Assembly: GCF_002240035.1 (NCBI RefSeq)
Contig: NZ_CP016397.1
Span: forward strand, 974,001-1,038,000
Source: Legionella clemsonensis
Lineage (GTDB): Bacteria; Pseudomonadota; Gammaproteobacteria; Legionellales; Legionellaceae
Length of the DNA stretch: 64,000 nt
Direction: 5' to 3'
The notes under the pieces were generated by a model. The model saw nothing but the letters and a program-made list of their open reading frames with translations, did no database searches and had not been told where the DNA came from. This document shows, piece after piece, positions 56,782 to 64,000 of the stretch (positions are counted from its first letter, which is position 1; each line of letters starts with the position of its first letter). The position numbers were made by a program, and so were the translations under genes.

Positions 56782-58293
56782 ATGCAAAGCGTAATGCAGG
56801 AATTAGAAGGCAAAGAAACGGTGAGCAAAAATACTTTTAAACCAAGCGCCTGGTTTACCAAAATTGATTTTATTAATCACCTTATTTTATTTAATAACGC
56901 ATTAATAACTGTATTAGCTGAAGAAGGTGGTGGCAAAACGACATTTTGTGAGTTGCTGCAAGCAAATTTAGATCCTCAAATAAAGTCTTATATAATAAAA
57001 GCGACCCCCCCTTTCTCACCAGCTGAAGTATTAGCTCAACTTGCAACTTCACTGCATTTACGTACCGATTATGAGCTTTCTTTTGTAAATTTAATCCAGC
57101 AAATTAATGAAAGAAAGGCACATGTTGTAGTGATTATTGATGATGCTCAACACGTCCCCGATAACTTTCTTCATGACTTTTTAACTGCATTAAAACAGCA
57201 AGGGGAGCAATGTTTTTTTCATTTTTGTTTGGTTTCTGATTTTTCACTCGTGGCTAGTCTCAATAAGCTGGAAGCTGCCTCTTTAGAAAATTTAATTCAT
57301 CGAGTGGAACCAGGTGCATTAACAGAAGTGGAAACAAAGACTTATCTGCTGAGTAAACTTTCCTCTCCAAAACGTATCGACCTAACCATGTCTGATAAAC
57401 GACTAGAGCAATTTTACCAGCTAACTGGTGGTAACATAGCACGCATCAATAAGCAAATGGTGAGCTTTTTTTGTCCGGAGTCACTTAACTCCACAGGTTT
57501 GCAGAAATCTTCCTATTCAAAATATATAGGATTAGGGGCAACCTGTGCAGTGGCTTTGTTGGCTTCAGTTTACCTTTGGCAAAACCAGGATTTGTTTAAA
57601 AACAGGAAAAATCTTGCGCGAGGGAATACGCAAATTGTGACTGCTGTCGAACACCAATTACCTTCGCTTATTCCCAAAGTACCGCAAACAGCCAATGAAG
57701 AAAATGTTTTAATCAGCCAGATCCCCAGTTATAATCAACGTATGGAAAGTTATATTCCTGCCTTCACAATTTCAGCAAAAAGACAAGACACCCAACCGTC
57801 TCCTCTAAAACGTGTGGTGGAAATTGTTTTGGATGAAGAGGAGCAAGAGAATAGTTCACTCGTGGTAATGGATAAGGTTGTTGTGATTCCTAAACCCATT
57901 GGTAATGGTAGTCTTTCAAATACACCGGTAGCTTCTTTGGAAAGAAAGGTAGTTTCTACTCGAGAAACACCTAAGCCAACATTTCAACCGGCGTTTGCTC
58001 CTACCACGACGATTGCCTCAAAAGTACAAATTAACGCGCAGCGGGGGCAATATACTTTGCAGTTACTGGCAAGCCAGAACCTTGAAGATATTAAGCGTTT
58101 TGTAAATCATCATCATTTAACCCATACAAAAATCCGTATTGCAAAACGACAGGGAGTAAGTTGGTATGTTTTGACCCTGGGAGAATACAGTCGTTTTGAA
58201 CAAGCGCAGCAGGCTGCCAGTCAATTGCCGACTACTCTCACTCAATATAAACCCTGGATTCGTTCAACCTCAGGGCTTACTGCTTTAGGTTAA
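56782..58293 (+). CDS. damX: DamX-like ATPase/SPOR-domain protein
   Basis: A 503-residue inner-membrane protein. The N-terminal AAA/ATPase domain has Walker A EEGGGKTT at 47-54 and Walker B VVIIDDAQHV. One membrane helix follows near 247-266, then a long flexible periplasmic linker. The C-terminal SPOR domain (about 430-500, GQYTLQLLASQNLEDIKRFV) binds septal glycan. E. coli DamX has the same plan and location after aroB and modulates septation. The start is ATG 56782; the preceding TTG is also in frame. Confidence 0.88.
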   Translation: MQSVMQELEGKETVSKNTFKPSAWFTKIDFINHLILFNNALITVLAEEGGGKTTFCELLQANLDPQIKSYIIKATPPFSPAEVLAQLATSLHLRTDYELSFVNLIQQINERKAHVVVIIDDAQHVPDNFLHDFLTALKQQGEQCFFHFCLVSDFSLVASLNKLEAASLENLIHRVEPGALTEVETKTYLLSKLSSPKRIDLTMSDKRLEQFYQLTGGNIARINKQMVSFFCPESLNSTGLQKSSYSKYIGLGATCAVALLASVYLWQNQDLFKNRKNLARGNTQIVTAVEHQLPSLIPKVPQTANEENVLISQIPSYNQRMESYIPAFTISAKRQDTQPSPLKRVVEIVLDEEEQENSSLVVMDKVVVIPKPIGNGSLSNTPVASLERKVVSTRETPKPTFQPAFAPTTTIASKVQINAQRGQYTLQLLASQNLEDIKRFVNHHHLTHTKIRIAKRQGVSWYVLTLGEYSRFEQAQQAASQLPTTLTQYKPWIRSTSGLTALG

Positions 58294-58867
58294 GTGAGTT
58301 ATTCACGCTAAGCGGCAGCTTGTCTTGCCGCTTAGCCCAGGAGCGGTAGCCTGCAATAGCCATGATGGTATAGACAAGCATTAGTAGACTGTGAAATGGT
58401 AGTTGCTTTTGAAAATATAAATAGCTGTAAACAGCATCGGTTAAGAACCATAAAATCCATGTGGCTATTAACTTGTAGCACATTAGCCATTGCGCAGCCA
58501 AACTTAATGAGGTGGTCAGGCTATCGAGTATGGCGATATCGGAACGAGTAAAAGTTTTAAGTAAATTTGCAATGAATAGAAAAAGAGCAAAAGTGACTGC
58601 AGTAAGCACTAGCCACTGTGTTGTTGAGAGTTTTGTAATTATTTTGGTAGTTCTGGGATTTGAACTTCGCCATAAATACCAACCATAGCAAGTACTAAAA
58701 AAATAGAATGATTCAAGTGCCATATCCGCATAAATTCCCTTTTGCCAATATAATAAACCATTAATTAATGTGGCCAGCAGGCTCACAGGCCATGCTTTAT
58801 TACTGATTTGAATAAAATAATAAGTAGCCAATAAGGAAGCTACAGTTCCTACTATATCCAGAAGCAT
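58277..58867 (-). CDS. pnuT: PnuC-family transporter, probably thiamine (PnuT)
   Basis: A 196-residue membrane protein of the PnuC family with about seven helices. Motifs WPVSLLATLINGLLYWQKGIYADM and ESFYFFSTCYGWYLWR, with WLMCYKLIATWILWFLTDA, match PnuC transporters of nicotinamide riboside and related vitamins. A TPP riboswitch directly upstream shows that expression answers to thiamine pyrophosphate. I therefore infer thiamine uptake (PnuT) rather than NAD precursors. No thiamine kinase gene is adjacent. It overlaps the end of damX by 17 bases, on the opposite strand. Confidence 0.85.
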   Translation of the reverse strand: MLLDIVGTVASLLATYYFIQISNKAWPVSLLATLINGLLYWQKGIYADMALESFYFFSTCYGWYLWRSSNPRTTKIITKLSTTQWLVLTAVTFALFLFIANLLKTFTRSDIAILDSLTTSLSLAAQWLMCYKLIATWILWFLTDAVYSYLYFQKQLPFHSLLMLVYTIMAIAGYRSWAKRQDKLPLSVNNSLNLKQ

Positions 58868-58869
58868 AC

Positions 58870-58970
58870 ATCATCCCTACGACGGCATTACCCGAACAGG
58901 TTCAATGGGTATTTCTCAGCCCTTTGGAGAGACAACTATCATTTGTCTCACAAAGGACACCCCTAATCTC
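58870..58970 (-). promoter_or_regulatory. TPP (THI-box) riboswitch
   Basis: On the minus strand the aptamer reads GGGGTGTCC, then GGGCTGAGAAATACCC, TTGAACCTGTTCGGGTAATGCC and CGTAGGGA, the conserved order of the thiamine-pyrophosphate riboswitch. The CGTAGGGA end lies only about 9 bases before the ATG of the PnuC-family gene and includes its only Shine-Dalgarno-like sequence (AGGGA). Ligand binding would therefore hide the ribosome site: repression at translation is the likely mode. Confidence 0.93.
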
Positions 58971-59079
58971 TTCAAATTCAAGCTATTTGAATTTAAGAGA
59001 GAGTAATTTTATAGTAAACTGCTATTTATGGAAATTAAATTCTACGCTATTTAGAACTGATGTAGCCAAGGAGAAAATC

Positions 59080-59508
59080 ATGTACAAAAGAGTACTATTC
59101 GCGACGGATTTTGATGAAGTAGGAATAAAAGCAGCTCATAAGGCAAAAAAAATTGCTGATGAAAATGGAGCGGATTTACTCTTGGTTCATGTTGTCGAGC
59201 CTATTCCTGCTTATGCTTATCCTGGTTTTGCTGGATTTGCCGAGGTGGAGGTTTCGATTCGTGAACAGGCTGAAAAAGAGCTTTCAGCGTTAGCAAAAAA
59301 ACTTGGTGTTGATAGTGCACATTGCATGATCGAGTTTGGCTCTACTAAAAATGAAATTTTACGCGTCGCTAAGGAAAAGAAGATTGATTTAATCGTTACA
59401 GGAAGCCATGGAAAACATGGGTTAGCCTTGCTGTTGGGGTCAACAGCAAACGCCATTTTACATGGTGCGGAATGTGATGTGCTGATAGTGCGTCCCAAGG
59501 TTGATTAG
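59080..59508 (+). CDS. Universal stress protein (UspA family)
   Basis: A 142-residue UspA-type protein with one domain. It starts MYKRVLFATDFDEVGIKAA and has the nucleotide-binding motif near the end (VTGSHGKHGLALLLGSTANAIL), the G-2x-G-9x-G(S/T) pattern of ATP-binding members. Upstream lies the divergent TPP riboswitch. The start ATG 59080 has AAGGAGAA upstream; the frame is open further but begins in the riboswitch. Role: stress survival, details unknown. Confidence 0.9.
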   Translation: MYKRVLFATDFDEVGIKAAHKAKKIADENGADLLLVHVVEPIPAYAYPGFAGFAEVEVSIREQAEKELSALAKKLGVDSAHCMIEFGSTKNEILRVAKEKKIDLIVTGSHGKHGLALLLGSTANAILHGAECDVLIVRPKVD

Positions 59509-59532
59509 GCTTGGGTAAGTCCAGAAAAAGAA

Positions 59533-59550
59533 GTTGGGCCAAGGCCCAAC
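59533..59550. terminator. Hairpin between usp and gst genes
   Basis: GTTGGGCC (59533-59540) and GGCCCAAC (59543-59550) form a perfect stem between convergent genes. No long T-run follows. Could act as a bidirectional end signal or belong to a dispersed repeat. Confidence 0.5.
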
Positions 59551-59573
59551 CAACCTGCACCTGGTTATGATTC

Positions 59574-60185
59574 TCAGGCAATCTCTAATGCTTCTTCTTC
59601 AAGGGATTTTACAATAGCTGGGCGCTTGTGAAGATTGGCAAAATAGCGTGGTAAATGATCCCACCTTGCTAAATCAATTTTATAGTTTTTTGTCCACATC
59701 AGTATAACAAACATATAAGCATCGGGTAGCGTGAATTGTTCACCCATGAGATAGCTATGCTTTAATTGTTTGTCAATAAAGCCTAACTTGGTTTTGATTA
59801 GAGGAATATATACCTTCTCTTTCATTTCCTGAGGAATAGTGGGATTAAACAAGGCTGAAAAATTTTTATGCAACTCTGTCGTAATAAAATTAATACACTC
59901 AAGAATGCGGTAACGTTTAAAATCACCGACAGGCGGTAATAGTTCTCGACTATGAAATTTATCCGCCAAATACTGTTGGATTACAGCATTTTCAGTGAGT
60001 ATTTGTCCACCTTCCACTTCCAGCGCTGGCACCGCACCTTTAGGGTTAATTTTTAAATAATCCTGATCATCTTCAGTGCGTTTAGTTTTTAAATTGACGG
60101 ACTTATAGTCACAATCAATACCCATCTCATTAATAAGAATTCGTACTGCCAGAGAACACGCTCCCTTTGTATAAAATAATTTCAT
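59574..60185 (-). CDS. gstA: Glutathione S-transferase, beta class
   Basis: A 203-residue GST closely like E. coli GstA. It starts MKLFYTKGACSLAVRI with the conserved Cys10 that binds glutathione in the beta class. The thioredoxin-like half has NPKGAVPALEVEGG and LTENAVIQQYLADKF. The helical half has FTLPDAYMFVILMW. Function: conjugation or reduction of electrophiles and peroxides in the cytoplasm. ATG at 60185. Confidence 0.93.
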   Translation of the reverse strand: MKLFYTKGACSLAVRILINEMGIDCDYKSVNLKTKRTEDDQDYLKINPKGAVPALEVEGGQILTENAVIQQYLADKFHSRELLPPVGDFKRYRILECINFITTELHKNFSALFNPTIPQEMKEKVYIPLIKTKLGFIDKQLKHSYLMGEQFTLPDAYMFVILMWTKNYKIDLARWDHLPRYFANLHKRPAIVKSLEEEALEIA

Positions 60186-60375
60186 GCTAGTCCCTTAAAA
60201 ATAGATGAGTTTTTCATTTTACTTGTTCAGGTATATTTGTCGATACCTATTCACCATTATGAAATACTACCATTACCCGGGATTGTTTAAATTATTTCTG
60301 AGTAATTCAGTAATAAGATGGAAGTATACTCCAAATTGCTAGTGTTCTGATGCTATAGTTAGAGGATATATTTAA

Positions 60376-61581
60376 ATGGCTCTGGACACAGGAATATTAG
60401 TAACGATGAAAATGAAAAGTAGCATAGTGCAAATAGTAGTAATTATTACATCGCTTCTACTTTTCAGTTGCAGTGAAAAAAAAGCCTCAACGCAAACTGT
60501 ACCCGAGGTAGGTGTTGTAACTTTAAAGGCTGAGCCCTTTATTTTAACTACCGTGTTACCCGGTAGAACTCGCCCTTATCGGGTGGCTGAAGTAAGACCT
60601 CAGGTAAGTGGCATTATATTAAAACGCCAGTTTATTGAGGGTAGTGATGTTAAGGAAGGCCAATCTTTATATCAAATTGATCCAGCACCTTATCAGGCAG
60701 CTTATGATAGTGCCCAGGGTGATTTGGCAAAAGCTGAGGCAGATGCTGAAATCAATCACCTGACGGTAAAGCGTTATAAACCTTTGTTAGGCTCTAAATT
60801 TGTAAGTCATCAGGATTATGATACCGCTGTTGCCAATGCAAAACAGGCTGACGCAACCGTAGTAGCGGCTAAGGCTTCACTCAAGACTGCTCATATTAAT
60901 CTTATTTATACTAAAGTTATCTCCCCAATTAGTGGACGTATTGGTAAGTCCAATGTAACTGAGGGGGCATTGGTTACTGAAAATCAAACAACACCACTGG
61001 CCACAGTACAACAGCTTGATCCCATTTACGTTGATGTAACTCAGTCGAGTACGGATTTTTTGCGTTTAAGGCGAGAATATGCCGAGGGAGCTTATAGAAA
61101 AAGCAAGAATGATCTTGAGATTGAATTGCTCCTGGAAGATGGCACCCTTTATAGTAAAAAGGGTACTCTGGAATTTTCTGATGTGACTGTTGATGAGACT
61201 ACGGGAGCAATTACTGTACGCGCTATTTTCCCGAACCCTGAGCATGAGCTTCTTCCTGGGATGTTTGTTCGTGCCCGTATAAAAGAGGGTTTGAAAGAAC
61301 AAGCAATTCTTGCTCCACAACAGGGAATTACTCGTAACCCTCGTGGTCAAGCCACTGCTTTAGTCGTTGATGCCGGTAATAAGGTCGTGTTACGTGAGGT
61401 TAAAGCGACACTGGCTGTGGGTGATAAATGGCTTATTACCAGCGGCTTGCAAGAAGGGGATAAAATTATTGTATCTGGACATATGAAAGTTAAACCAGGT
61501 ATGACTGTAACTTCCGTTGAAGTCAGGGCGAATGAAAAAGAGAGTTCAGATGCGGCTTTGCAAAGAAAAAAGGTAAGTTAA
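60376..61581 (+). CDS. RND efflux membrane-fusion lipoprotein (AcrA-like)
   Basis: Periplasmic adaptor of a tripartite drug-efflux pump, 401 residues. A signal peptide with lipobox LLFSC gives the lipid anchor at Cys32. A lipoyl and hairpin region ([40 protein letters not shown]) and beta-barrel follow. It pairs with the next gene, an AcrB-type permease, 4 bases downstream. ATG 60376 has the best ribosome site (AGAGGA); ATG 60406 would leave a more classical signal peptide. No TolC gene is nearby, as is usual. Confidence 0.92.
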   Translation: MALDTGILVTMKMKSSIVQIVVIITSLLLFSCSEKKASTQTVPEVGVVTLKAEPFILTTVLPGRTRPYRVAEVRPQVSGIILKRQFIEGSDVKEGQSLYQIDPAPYQAAYDSAQGDLAKAEADAEINHLTVKRYKPLLGSKFVSHQDYDTAVANAKQADATVVAAKASLKTAHINLIYTKVISPISGRIGKSNVTEGALVTENQTTPLATVQQLDPIYVDVTQSSTDFLRLRREYAEGAYRKSKNDLEIELLLEDGTLYSKKGTLEFSDVTVDETTGAITVRAIFPNPEHELLPGMFVRARIKEGLKEQAILAPQQGITRNPRGQATALVVDAGNKVVLREVKATLAVGDKWLITSGLQEGDKIIVSGHMKVKPGMTVTSVEVRANEKESSDAALQRKKVS

Positions 61582-61585
61582 AAAG

Positions 61586-64000
61586 ATGTCTAATTTTTTT
61601 ATAGACAGACCCATTTTTGCTTGGGTTTTAGCCATTCTTGTTAGTCTGGCAGGAATTATTGCTATTTTTAATTTACCTATAGCGCAATATCCAAGTGTTG
61701 CCCCACCAGCTATTGAAATTCAAGCGACTTATCCTGGAGCTGATGCTCAAACAGTAGAGAATACAGTAACTCAGGTTATTGAGCAAAATATGAGTGGCCT
61801 TGATAAATTAATGTATATGTCGGCTCAGAGCGATTCTTCGGGCACCGTTACCATTACGCTTACCTTTGATGCGAGTGCTGATGCTGACATTGCACAGGTT
61901 CAAGTTCAGAACAAATTGCAGCTAGCAATGCCAAGGCTCCCGCAGGAAGTACAGACTCAAGGCATTAATGTTAAAAAATCGAGTAGTAGTTACCTATTGG
62001 TTATAGGCGCTATTTCAGAAGACGGCAGTATGGATCAGTATGATCTTGCTGATTATGTGGCCTCAAGCATTCAGGACCCAATTAGCCGTCTTAATGGGGT
62101 AGGTGATGTTGAGTTGTTCGGTGCTCAATATGCAATGCGCATTTGGTTGGATCCTCATAAGTTAAATAATTATCAACTGATACCTAATGATATCATTCTG
62201 GCGATAAGAGCGCAGAATGATCAGGTTGCCGCCGGACAGTTAGGAGGAACGCCTGCTGTGGCTGGTCAGCAACTTAATGCTCCCATTATTGCTCAAACTC
62301 GCTTAAGAACTCCGGAAGAGTTTGGCAAAATTCTATTAAAAGTAAATAAAGACGGCTCGCTTGTGCGGTTGAGGGATGTGGCTCGGGTAGAGCTGGGGGG
62401 TGAAAATTATACGACCATTTCACGTTATAATGGAAAGCCAGCCGCAGGTTTAGGCGTAAAACTTGTGACAGGTGCCAATGCTATTGATACTGCAGCAGCC
62501 ATTAAACAAAAAATCGTTGAAATGGAGCCCTATTTTCCCACAGGTTTTAAAATTGTTTATCCCTATGACACCACACCTTTTGTAGAAATCTCTATTGAAG
62601 AGGTCATAAAAACTCTATTTGAAGCAATGGTTCTTGTTTTTTTGGTGATGTATCTTTTTCTGCAAAATTTTCGTGCTACCTTGATTCCAACCATTGCTAT
62701 TCCTGTCGTTTTGCTTGGTACTTTTGCCATATTGGCTGTGTGTGGATTTACTATTAATACCCTTACCATGTTTGGTATGGTTTTAGCGATTGGATTATTG
62801 GTCGACGATGCAATTGTAGTCATTGAAAATGTAGAACGCGTCATTGTCGAAGAAGGTTTAAATCCTAAAGAAGCAACGCGTCGCTCTATGGGACAAATCC
62901 AGGGAGCATTAGTAGGAATTGCCACGGTATTATCTGCAGTATTTGTGCCGATGGCTTTTTTTGGGGGCTCAACGGGTGCAATTTATCGCCAATTTTCTAT
63001 TACCATTGTATCAGCAATGATTTTGTCTGTTCTCGTTGCATTAATATTAACGCCTGCCCTGTGCGCTACAATGCTAAAGCCTGCTTCAGTCAGTGAAAGC
63101 CATAGAAAGGGATTTTTTGGCTGGTTTAACCGAAATTTTGAGCGCGCGCAGCATCTCTACCATGATGGGGTTAAGAAAATTTTGTTTCAAACAGGGCGCT
63201 ATCTTCTTATGTATTTAGCCATCATTTTGGGGGTAGGCTATTTATTTTTAACCTTGCCCTCTTCGTTCTTACCCGAAGAGGATCAAGGCATGCTGCTCAC
63301 CATGATTCAATTACCACCTGGAGCTACTCAACAGCGAACACAAAAAGTTGCTGATCAAATTACAGATTATTATCTTACTGAAGAAAAAAATAACGTTATT
63401 TCAATTTTTACTGTCGTTGGCTTTGGCTTTAATGGACAAGGACAAAATAATGGCATTGCGTTTATTACCCTTAAGAATTGGGATGAGCGCAAGGGGGCTG
63501 AAAATAAAGTAGAAAGTATTATTAACAGGGCCACACAGGCTTTCGCAAAAATCAAAGATGGCTTGGTTTTTCCTTTTAACTTGCCTGCGATTATTGAATT
63601 GGGTACGGCGACAGGATTTGATTTTGAATTAATTGATAGAGCAAATCTTGGGCATGAAAAATTGACTGAGGCTCGAAATCAACTTTTAGGGATGGTTGCC
63701 AAGCATCCCGATACACTGGTTCGCGTGCGGCCCAATGGTCTGGAAGATGCGCCACAGTTCAAACTCAAAATAGATCAGGAAAAAGCGGAAACCTTGGGTG
63801 TTTCTATAGCGGATATCAATCAAGCCATCTCTACCAATCTTGGTAGTACTTACGTCAATGATTTTATTGATAGAGGACGAGTAAAAAAAGTGTATGTGCA
63901 GGCTGATGCTAAATTTCGTATGCTTCCAAATGATATTAAGACCTGGTACATACGAGGAAAAGATGGACAGATGGTGCCTTTTTCAGCCTTTACTGAATCA
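61586..64000 (+). CDS. RND efflux permease (AcrB-like), 3' end outside window
   Basis: Proton-driven inner-membrane pump of the HAE1 RND family. The frame is open from ATG 61586 to the window end (805 codons of about 1040). It begins [20 protein letters not shown], as in AcrB, with [19 protein letters not shown]. The proton-relay aspartates lie in [17 protein letters not shown] in the fourth helix. Periplasmic loop and second half up to the [14 protein letters not shown] stretch are present. With the upstream adaptor it forms an acrAB-like operon for export of drugs or other amphiphiles. No regulator gene is in sight. Confidence 0.95.
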   Translation, partial: MSNFFIDRPIFAWVLAILVSLAGIIAIFNLPIAQYPSVAPPAIEIQATYPGADAQTVENTVTQVIEQNMSGLDKLMYMSAQSDSSGTVTITLTFDASADADIAQVQVQNKLQLAMPRLPQEVQTQGINVKKSSSSYLLVIGAISEDGSMDQYDLADYVASSIQDPISRLNGVGDVELFGAQYAMRIWLDPHKLNNYQLIPNDIILAIRAQNDQVAAGQLGGTPAVAGQQLNAPIIAQTRLRTPEEFGKILLKVNKDGSLVRLRDVARVELGGENYTTISRYNGKPAAGLGVKLVTGANAIDTAAAIKQKIVEMEPYFPTGFKIVYPYDTTPFVEISIEEVIKTLFEAMVLVFLVMYLFLQNFRATLIPTIAIPVVLLGTFAILAVCGFTINTLTMFGMVLAIGLLVDDAIVVIENVERVIVEEGLNPKEATRRSMGQIQGALVGIATVLSAVFVPMAFFGGSTGAIYRQFSITIVSAMILSVLVALILTPALCATMLKPASVSESHRKGFFGWFNRNFERAQHLYHDGVKKILFQTGRYLLMYLAIILGVGYLFLTLPSSFLPEEDQGMLLTMIQLPPGATQQRTQKVADQITDYYLTEEKNNVISIFTVVGFGFNGQGQNNGIAFITLKNWDERKGAENKVESIINRATQAFAKIKDGLVFPFNLPAIIELGTATGFDFELIDRANLGHEKLTEARNQLLGMVAKHPDTLVRVRPNGLEDAPQFKLKIDQEKAETLGVSIADINQAISTNLGSTYVNDFIDRGRVKKVYVQADAKFRMLPNDIKTWYIRGKDGQMVPFSAFTES

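Overview
The window looks like the chromosome of a Legionella species or a close relative in the Legionellales. This is an inference from the genes present: AT-rich DNA, Legionella-like core proteins, several proteins of no known family with acidic, hydrophobic C-termini of the kind seen on Dot/Icm (type IVB) substrates, short intergenic palindromic repeats, and a flagellar fliF-G-H-I-J block. I cannot name the species. No rRNA, tRNA, CRISPR array or prophage was seen.

Layout. 1-9.6 kb: end of a flagellar operon (fliF 3' end, fliG, fliH, fliI, fliJ), then a giant AsmA-type protein (YhdP), a small membrane protein and the murein-recycling ligase mpl, all tightly packed. 9.7-11.6 kb: two orphan genes of unknown function. 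11.7-17.2 kb: clpB (reverse, with a heat-shock-like promoter), a short SppA peptidase, suhB, trmJ. 17.3-19.2 kb: a cysteine desulfurase overlapping an unusual IscU-IscA fusion whose IscU half has lost all three cluster cysteines. 19.2-20.6 kb: palindromic repeats, fis, the RNase P RNA gene. 20.7-26.6 kb: coaX, then the start of the division/cell-wall cluster (mraZ, rsmH, ftsL, ftsI, murE) with a likely MraZ operator; the cluster stops after murE. 26.8-29.5 kb: an orphan gene, pdxB and an M50 peptidase.

29.5-32.0 kb is a decayed mobile region: a second, inverted copy of the 19-kb repeat, an IS110-family element broken by a frameshift and a stop (with a structured leader that may be its bridge RNA), a gene tail ending in an effector-like C-terminus, and a reverse-strand pseudogene. 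32.0-35.4 kb is a four-gene envelope-glycolipid cassette (ArnT-like transferase, PAP2 phosphatase, ArnC-like glycosyltransferase, LpxB N-terminal-domain protein). 35.4-40.4 kb holds orphan genes, including a probable clan-CE cysteine-protease-like effector and a protein with an HPDK J-domain-like motif, around a second GT39-type transferase.

40.5-47 kb: ugd-galU (UDP-glucuronate supply), etfB-etfA, ald and a frameshifted methyltransferase. 47.2-50.7 kb: mrcA and a coiled-coil orphan. 50.9-58.3 kb: pilM-N-O-P-Q, aroK, aroB and a DamX-like ATPase/SPOR protein, the common gammaproteobacterial pil-aro-damX order. 58.3-64 kb: a PnuC-family transporter under a TPP riboswitch (so probably a thiamine transporter, PnuT), a universal stress protein, a glutathione transferase, and an AcrAB-type efflux pair cut by the window end.

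The most promising leads are the cluster-less IscU-IscA fusion beside its own desulfurase, the predicted clan-CE effector, the glycolipid cassette, the IS110 leader RNA and the compound palindromic repeat.
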